Shown here: positions 59,775 through 64,000 of the stretch, one piece after another
Position numbering within the stretch: the stretch's first letter is position 1
Layout of the letters: each line of letters starts with the position of its first letter
Source: Aquabacterium olei
GTDB lineage: Bacteria > Pseudomonadota > Gammaproteobacteria > Burkholderiales > Burkholderiaceae_C
Length of the DNA: 64,000 nucleotides
Reading direction: 5' to 3'
Assembly: GCF_003100395.1 (NCBI RefSeq)
Contig: NZ_CP029210.1
Span: forward strand, 310,001-374,000
Translations under genes and position numbers: made by a program
The notes under the pieces: generated by a model
Told to the model about the DNA's origin: nothing
Databases searched by the model: none
What the model saw: only the letters and a program-made list of their open reading frames with translations

Positions 59775-60917
59775 ATGGACATGGATGAACTCGGCGCCTG
59801 GCTGCGCCTGTTGCTGAGCCCCCGCGTGGGGCCCTTGCTGGCGCGCCGTCTGCTGGCCGCCTTCGGCTCGCCGCAGGCCATTTTTGCGGCGACGCCGTCG
59901 GCCCTCGCCACGCTGGTTTCGGCGCGTGAAGCCGCCAACCTGGGCACCCCGCCGCCCGACCTGTCCGTCGTGCTGGAACGCACCGCGGCCTGGCTGGCCG
60001 AAAGCCCGCGCCACCACGTGCTGAGCCTGGCCGACCCGCGCTACCCCGTGGCGCTGCTGGATCTGGCCGATCCGCCCATCCTGCTGTTTGCCCAGGGCGA
60101 CCTGACGTTGCTGCAGCGGCCCGCCGTGGCGGTGGTCGGCAGCCGCCATCCCACGCCGCAGGGCGCGGACCACGCCCAGGCGTTCTCTGCGGCCTTCAGC
60201 GAGGTGGGCGTCGTGGTGGTGTCCGGCCTGGCGCGGGGCATCGATGGGGCGGCGCATGTCGGCGCGCTGGAAGGGCAGGCGCGGCAGCCGCGGGCCGGTG
60301 GGGGCACCATCGCGGTGGTGGGCACCGGGCCTGATGTGGTCTACCCCAAAGCCCATGCCGGCCTGGCGGCGCGCATCGCCGAACACGGCCTGCTGCTCAG
60401 TGAGTTCGTGCCCGGCACGCCGCCGCTGGCCGCGCACTTTCCCAAGCGCAACCGCCTGGTGGCGGCGCTGTCGCGCGGCACGCTGGTGGTCGAGGCGGCC
60501 GTGCAATCCGGCTCGCTGATCACGGCCCGGCTGGCCACTGAGCTGGGGCGCGAGGTGCTCGCCATTCCGGGCTCCATCCATGCCCCGCAGGCGCGCGGCT
60601 GCCACGCGCTGATCAAGCAGGGTGCGCGGCTGGTCGAGACGGCGCAGGACGTGCTGGAGGAGCTGCAGCTGCAGCGCCCGGTGCAGCTGCTGGCGGACCT
60701 CGTTCAGGCCCGCGGTGCGGCGACCGCGGACGAGGCCGATGCACCGGTCGACCCCCTGCTGGCCGCCATGGGCCACGACCCGGTCAGCCAGGAGGCCCTG
60801 TGCGCACGCACCGGCTGGGGGCCGGCCGAACTGGGGGCCCGCCTGCTGGAGCTCGAACTCGACGGCCACGTGGCCCGACTGCCGGGCCAGCTGTTCCAGC
60901 GGGTCGCCCGGGCCTGA
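59775..60917 (+). CDS. dprA: DNA-processing protein DprA (Smf)
   Basis: DprA binds incoming single-stranded DNA during natural transformation and loads RecA. The 380-residue protein shows the Rossmann-like core (VAVVGSRHPTPQG, VVVVSGLARGIDGAAHVGAL, GTIAVVGTGPDVVYP, FPKRNRLVAALSRGTLVVEA). At the C-terminus is a winged-helix (about 325-378) typical of the longer DprA. A role in transformation would fit the type IV pilus genes in this window, although uptake genes such as comEA are not present here. Confidence 0.94.
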   Translation: MDMDELGAWLRLLLSPRVGPLLARRLLAAFGSPQAIFAATPSALATLVSAREAANLGTPPPDLSVVLERTAAWLAESPRHHVLSLADPRYPVALLDLADPPILLFAQGDLTLLQRPAVAVVGSRHPTPQGADHAQAFSAAFSEVGVVVVSGLARGIDGAAHVGALEGQARQPRAGGGTIAVVGTGPDVVYPKAHAGLAARIAEHGLLLSEFVPGTPPLAAHFPKRNRLVAALSRGTLVVEAAVQSGSLITARLATELGREVLAIPGSIHAPQARGCHALIKQGARLVETAQDVLEELQLQRPVQLLADLVQARGAATADEADAPVDPLLAAMGHDPVSQEALCARTGWGPAELGARLLELELDGHVARLPGQLFQRVARA

Positions 60918-60956
60918 TCGCCGCGGGGCGCGCCGGGCGGTGATACAAACGGGGCC

Positions 60957-61664
60957 GTGAGCACGCCCGAATCCTTCCCTTCCACGCTGGTGCGCGACCT
61001 CGGCCGGGTCGACTATGCGCCCACCTACGCCGCCATGCAGGCCTTCACCGAGGCCCGCACGCCCGACACGCCCGACGAGATCTGGCTGTGCCAGCACCCG
61101 CCCGTCTTCACCCAGGGCCTGGCGGGCAAGCCCGAGCACGTGCTGCTCAACCCAGAGGGCGCGGGCCACATCCCGGTCGTGCAGACCAACCGCGGCGGGC
61201 AGGTCACGTTCCATGGCCCGGGTCAGGTGGTGGCCTACCCGCTGCTCGATCTGCGGCGCCGGGGCTACTTCGTCAAGGAGTACGTCTACCGCATCGAAGA
61301 GGCCGTCATTCGCACACTGATGCACTTCGGTGTGACCGGCCACCGCGTGGCCAGTGCACCGGGCATCTACGTGCGGCTCAACGACCCCTTCTCGCATGCG
61401 GCCCTCACCACGCCGGTCGACCCGCGCGATCCGTTCAAGGGCCTCGGCAAGGTGGCGGCGCTCGGCATCAAGGTGACGCGGCACTGCACTTACCACGGCG
61501 TGTCGCTCAATGTGGCCATGGACCTGGCGCCCTTCCAGCGCATCAACCCCTGCGGCTATGCCGGGCTGGCCACGGTCGATCTGGCGTCGCTGGGCGTGCA
61601 GGTGGACCCGGCGGAGGCCGCGGCGGTGCTGGCCGCGCAACTCGTGCAACGTCTCGCACCCTGA
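60957..61664 (+). CDS. lipB: Octanoyl-[acyl-carrier-protein]:protein octanoyltransferase
   Basis: LipB moves an octanoyl group from acyl carrier protein to lipoate-dependent enzymes. The 235-residue protein has [17 protein letters not shown] (residues 79-95), the catalytic Lys165 (GLGKVAALG) and the catalytic Cys199 (RINPCGYAG). The start is GTG at 60957. lipA follows, starting 162 nt after its stop. Confidence 0.94.
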   Translation: MSTPESFPSTLVRDLGRVDYAPTYAAMQAFTEARTPDTPDEIWLCQHPPVFTQGLAGKPEHVLLNPEGAGHIPVVQTNRGGQVTFHGPGQVVAYPLLDLRRRGYFVKEYVYRIEEAVIRTLMHFGVTGHRVASAPGIYVRLNDPFSHAALTTPVDPRDPFKGLGKVAALGIKVTRHCTYHGVSLNVAMDLAPFQRINPCGYAGLATVDLASLGVQVDPAEAAAVLAAQLVQRLAP

Positions 61665-61826
61665 GCGCCGCGCGGGGCCCGCAGCAGCCCTTCGGCGCCC
61701 GGGCAGCGGGCAGATCGGCTACAGTCCCGGCTGGCCGCGTCACCCATGTGGCCACTGTTGGCCGCAGGGCGCCTATCCGGCGTCCTGGCGGTCGCTCCGG
61801 CAGCCCCGCCACCCAGACCCCGCGCC

Positions 61827-62843
61827 ATGACCACTGAACGCACCCCGTCCGCCCCGGCTCCCGACACCCCCGCAGCCGGCCAGCCCGCCTACGACCCCAC
61901 GGCCAAGCAGAAGGCCCAGGCCAAGACGGCCCGCATCCCCATCAAGGTGGTGCCCGCCGGCGAGGTGCTGAAGAAGCCGGACTGGATCCGCGTGAAGGCG
62001 GGCTCGCCCACCACGCGCTTCTACGAGATCAAGGACATCCTGCGCGAGCACAAGCTGCACACGGTGTGCGAAGAGGCCTCGTGCCCCAACATCGGTGAAT
62101 GCTTCGGGCACGGCACGGCCACGTTCATGATCATGGGCGACAAGTGCACGCGCCGCTGCCCGTTCTGCGACGTGGGCCACGGCCGCCCCGATCCGCTCGA
62201 CGTCAACGAGCCGGCCAATCTGGCCAAGGCGATTGCGGCCCTGAAGCTCAAGTACGTGGTGATCACCTCGGTCGACCGCGATGACCTGCGCGACGGTGGC
62301 GCCGGCCATTTCGTCGAGTGCATCAAGCAGGTCCGCGAACAGTCGCCAGCCACGCGCATCGAGATCCTCGTGCCCGACTTCCGCGGTCGCGACGACCGTG
62401 CGCTCGAGATCCTCAAGGCCGCGCCGCCCGACGTGATGAACCACAACCTCGAGACGGCGCCGCGCCTGTACAAGGAAGCGCGCCCGGGCTCGGACTACCA
62501 GTTCAGCCTGAACCTGCTCAAGAAGTTCAAGGCGCTGCACCCCGACGTGCCGACCAAGAGCGGCATCATGGTCGGCCTGGGCGAGACCGACGACGAGGTC
62601 TATCAGGTGATGCGCGACATGCGCGCGCACGACATCGACATGATCACGATCGGACAGTACCTGGCGCCATCGGGCCACCACCTGCCGGTGCGCCGCTACG
62701 TGCACCCGGACACCTTCAAGGCCTACGAGCAGGCCGCCCGCGAGATGGGCTTCACCCACGCCGCGGTGGGGGCCATGGTGCGCTCGAGCTACCACGCCGA
62801 CCAGCAGGCTCTGCAGGCCGGTGTGGCGGTCGACGGCGCCTGA
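61827..62843 (+). CDS. lipA: Lipoyl synthase (radical SAM)
   Basis: LipA inserts two sulphur atoms into the octanoyl group. The 338-residue enzyme has the auxiliary cluster ligands C81, C86 and C92 ([12 protein letters not shown]), the radical SAM cluster C107-x3-C111-x2-C114 (CTRRCPFC), and the C-terminal conserved Ser in MVRSSYHAD. The start at 61827 leaves a Pro/Ala/Lys-rich N-terminal extension of about 35 residues; an upstream ATG at 61746 would add 27 residues of low complexity and is less likely. Confidence 0.95.
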   Translation: MTTERTPSAPAPDTPAAGQPAYDPTAKQKAQAKTARIPIKVVPAGEVLKKPDWIRVKAGSPTTRFYEIKDILREHKLHTVCEEASCPNIGECFGHGTATFMIMGDKCTRRCPFCDVGHGRPDPLDVNEPANLAKAIAALKLKYVVITSVDRDDLRDGGAGHFVECIKQVREQSPATRIEILVPDFRGRDDRALEILKAAPPDVMNHNLETAPRLYKEARPGSDYQFSLNLLKKFKALHPDVPTKSGIMVGLGETDDEVYQVMRDMRAHDIDMITIGQYLAPSGHHLPVRRYVHPDTFKAYEQAAREMGFTHAAVGAMVRSSYHADQQALQAGVAVDGA

Positions 62844-62905
62844 GTCGGCTGCGCCGGGGCGTCCGGCGCGGGCCACGATCCGGTCCCCCGGGGGCCTCCT
62901 GAAAA

Positions 62906-63937
62906 TCAGGTGTAGTCGGACAAGGGCACGGTGGGGCGGCGGCCCAGGTGGGCAAAGTTGTCCTGCAGCCAGGCGTCCGCCGCGAGACGACCGACGCCGT
63001 GCAGGCGCAGCAGGTGCGGCCAGCCGGCCTGCAGCTTGCTGCTCGCGTCCAGACTGACCCGGTCCTTCTCGGTGTCGATGCGATGCAGGCGCAACGCGCC
63101 GATCCGCTGGAACAGCGTCGCCCGTCGCGGTGGACCGGCGCCGTCCGCCTTTTCCTCCTGCAGCGCCGCCTGGACCAGAGCCAGCGTGCGCAGGTCCTTG
63201 AGCAGCGCGCTGTTGAAGGTGATCTCGTTGGTGCGGTCCATGATCTGCTGCTGGGTCACCGGCAGCGCCTGGCGGTTCGACGGGTTGATCTGCACCAGCA
63301 TCAGGTCGTCGCTGCCGCCCTCGGCCACCAGAGGCAGCAGGGGCGGGTTGCCCACGAAGCCGCCGTCCCAGTAGGCCTCTCCGTCCACCGTTACCGAGCC
63401 GAACAGCAGGGGCAGACACGCCGAGGCCAGCAGGACGTCGACGCTCAGTTCGTCCTGCCGGAAGAGCTTGAGTTCACCCGTGCGCACGTGGGTGGCCGAC
63501 ACGTACACCCGCACCTTGTTGCAGGCGCGGACCCGGTCGAAGTCGACGCTGGCGCGAACGATCTCCCCCAGCGTGTGCGTGCCCGGCAGGTACTGGCGGG
63601 GCGACCACAGCGACATCCAGCCCGCCATCCACTGGATGGGCAGGGGCGCGGCCTGGTCGCCCGTGATGGCGTGCAGCCATCCACCCGGGGCGGCCCGGCC
63701 CACGGCGGTCCAGAACCGGCGCAGGGCTTCGCGCGCGCCGGCTCGGCCTCCCGCGTGCAAGCCATCTGCCAGAACCGCCGCGTTCATGGCGCCGGCACTG
63801 GCCCCGCTGACGGCCTCGATTTCGAGGCGTTCATCTTCCAGCAGGCGGTCGAGCACCCCCCAGGTGAAGGCGCCGTGGGCGCCCCCTCCCTGGAGCGCCA
63901 GTTTGATCTGCTTGCGGTGGCGTGTGGTGCTGGCCAT
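62906..63937 (-). CDS. Patatin-like phospholipase family protein
   Basis: A 343-residue protein with the patatin catalytic dyad and oxyanion loop: GGGAHGAF (residues 17-24), nucleophile Ser47 in GASAG, and the DGG motif (YWDGGFVGNPP) carrying the Asp. VSATHVRTGELKLFRQDELS and ASACLPLLF are typical of the bacterial patatin family. Substrates may be phospholipids or other acyl lipids. It has no signal peptide, so it is probably cytosolic or an effector; no secretion genes lie nearby. The 63 bases to the window edge hold nothing recognisable. Confidence 0.92.
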   Translation of the reverse strand: MASTTRHRKQIKLALQGGGAHGAFTWGVLDRLLEDERLEIEAVSGASAGAMNAAVLADGLHAGGRAGAREALRRFWTAVGRAAPGGWLHAITGDQAAPLPIQWMAGWMSLWSPRQYLPGTHTLGEIVRASVDFDRVRACNKVRVYVSATHVRTGELKLFRQDELSVDVLLASACLPLLFGSVTVDGEAYWDGGFVGNPPLLPLVAEGGSDDLMLVQINPSNRQALPVTQQQIMDRTNEITFNSALLKDLRTLALVQAALQEEKADGAGPPRRATLFQRIGALRLHRIDTEKDRVSLDASSKLQAGWPHLLRLHGVGRLAADAWLQDNFAHLGRRPTVPLSDYT

Positions 63938-64000
63938 GCGGCGTGGGATCTCCTTCCCCCATTCTGGCCGGAGGGGCGGGTCGGCGGCCCTATCCCCTTG

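Noticed and set aside
59769..63419. Two long minus-strand open frames opposite dprA, lipB and lipA
   Set aside because: The plus strand gives conserved enzymes with catalytic residues; the antisense frames have none.

Overview
The window is high-GC, densely coded bacterial chromosome with no tRNA, rRNA, insertion sequence, phage or CRISPR signal. Gene order and protein character point to a betaproteobacterium of the order Burkholderiales, perhaps a Rubrivivax/Aquabacterium/Leptothrix-like lineage. The supporting features are a system II (ResB/CcsA) cytochrome c maturation pair next to a cytochrome c4, a PEP-CTERM protein, def-fmt divergent from a LysM gene followed by dprA, a YbeD-type gene after a DacC-type gene, and DUF1631. 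The genus is inference; 16S or marker-gene comparison would settle it.

Layout. 1-3.2 kb: the end of a hybrid sensor kinase, purC, a PEP-CTERM protein and engB. 3.4-11.7 kb: a haem-protein block with a di-haem cytochrome c4, resB-ccsA, a Crp/Fnr-type regulator, a 784-residue di-haem protein with an IPT/TIG-like N-terminal region, and a small anchored OB-fold-like protein. 11.9-13.2 kb: a conserved small protein and a nitrilase-family amidase. 13.2-29.5 kb: two complete minor-pilin/PilY1 operons in tandem on the minus strand (B: fimT-pilV-pilW-pilX-pilY1, then sseA; A: pilE-fimT-pilV-pilW-pilX-pilY1, then a TonB-like gene). They share an identical 20-bp element upstream. 29.7-34.7 kb: a thioredoxin-TPR protein, purE-purK, the Sua5-type tsaC and an SGNH-like lipoprotein. 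34.8-40.2 kb: SemiSWEET, dacB, tsaB-rimI-family 4 UDG, and corA. 40.2-45.9 kb: hemB, a candidate small RNA gene, hemJ, a VanZ-like protein, a ferredoxin, a hydrolase, a degenerate PBP5-like protein and ybeD. 46-52.4 kb: yajC-secD-secF, DUF1631 and a GDT1-family transporter. 52.4-64 kb: a CHASE-PAS-GGDEF-EAL protein, htpX, fmt, def, a LysM protein, dprA, lipB, lipA and a patatin-like protein.

How the genes fit together. ResB and CcsA would attach haem to the cytochromes encoded on either side of them. HemB and HemJ act early and late in the haem pathway that supplies them. The two pilin operons suggest the cell can build type IV pili with alternative tip complexes. LipB and LipA make protein-bound lipoate. 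Def and Fmt handle formylation and deformylation at translation start. TsaB and TsaC contribute to the t6A modification of tRNA. PurC, PurE and PurK are purine biosynthesis enzymes.

The observations most worth a second look are the duplicated pilin operons with their shared upstream element and PilY1 insert domains, the unassigned structured RNA between hemB and hemJ, the PBP5-like protein with altered catalytic motifs, the SGNH-like lipoprotein with non-canonical blocks, and the IPT-di-haem protein next to its own maturation genes. No clearly new multi-gene system could be proven from sequence alone.
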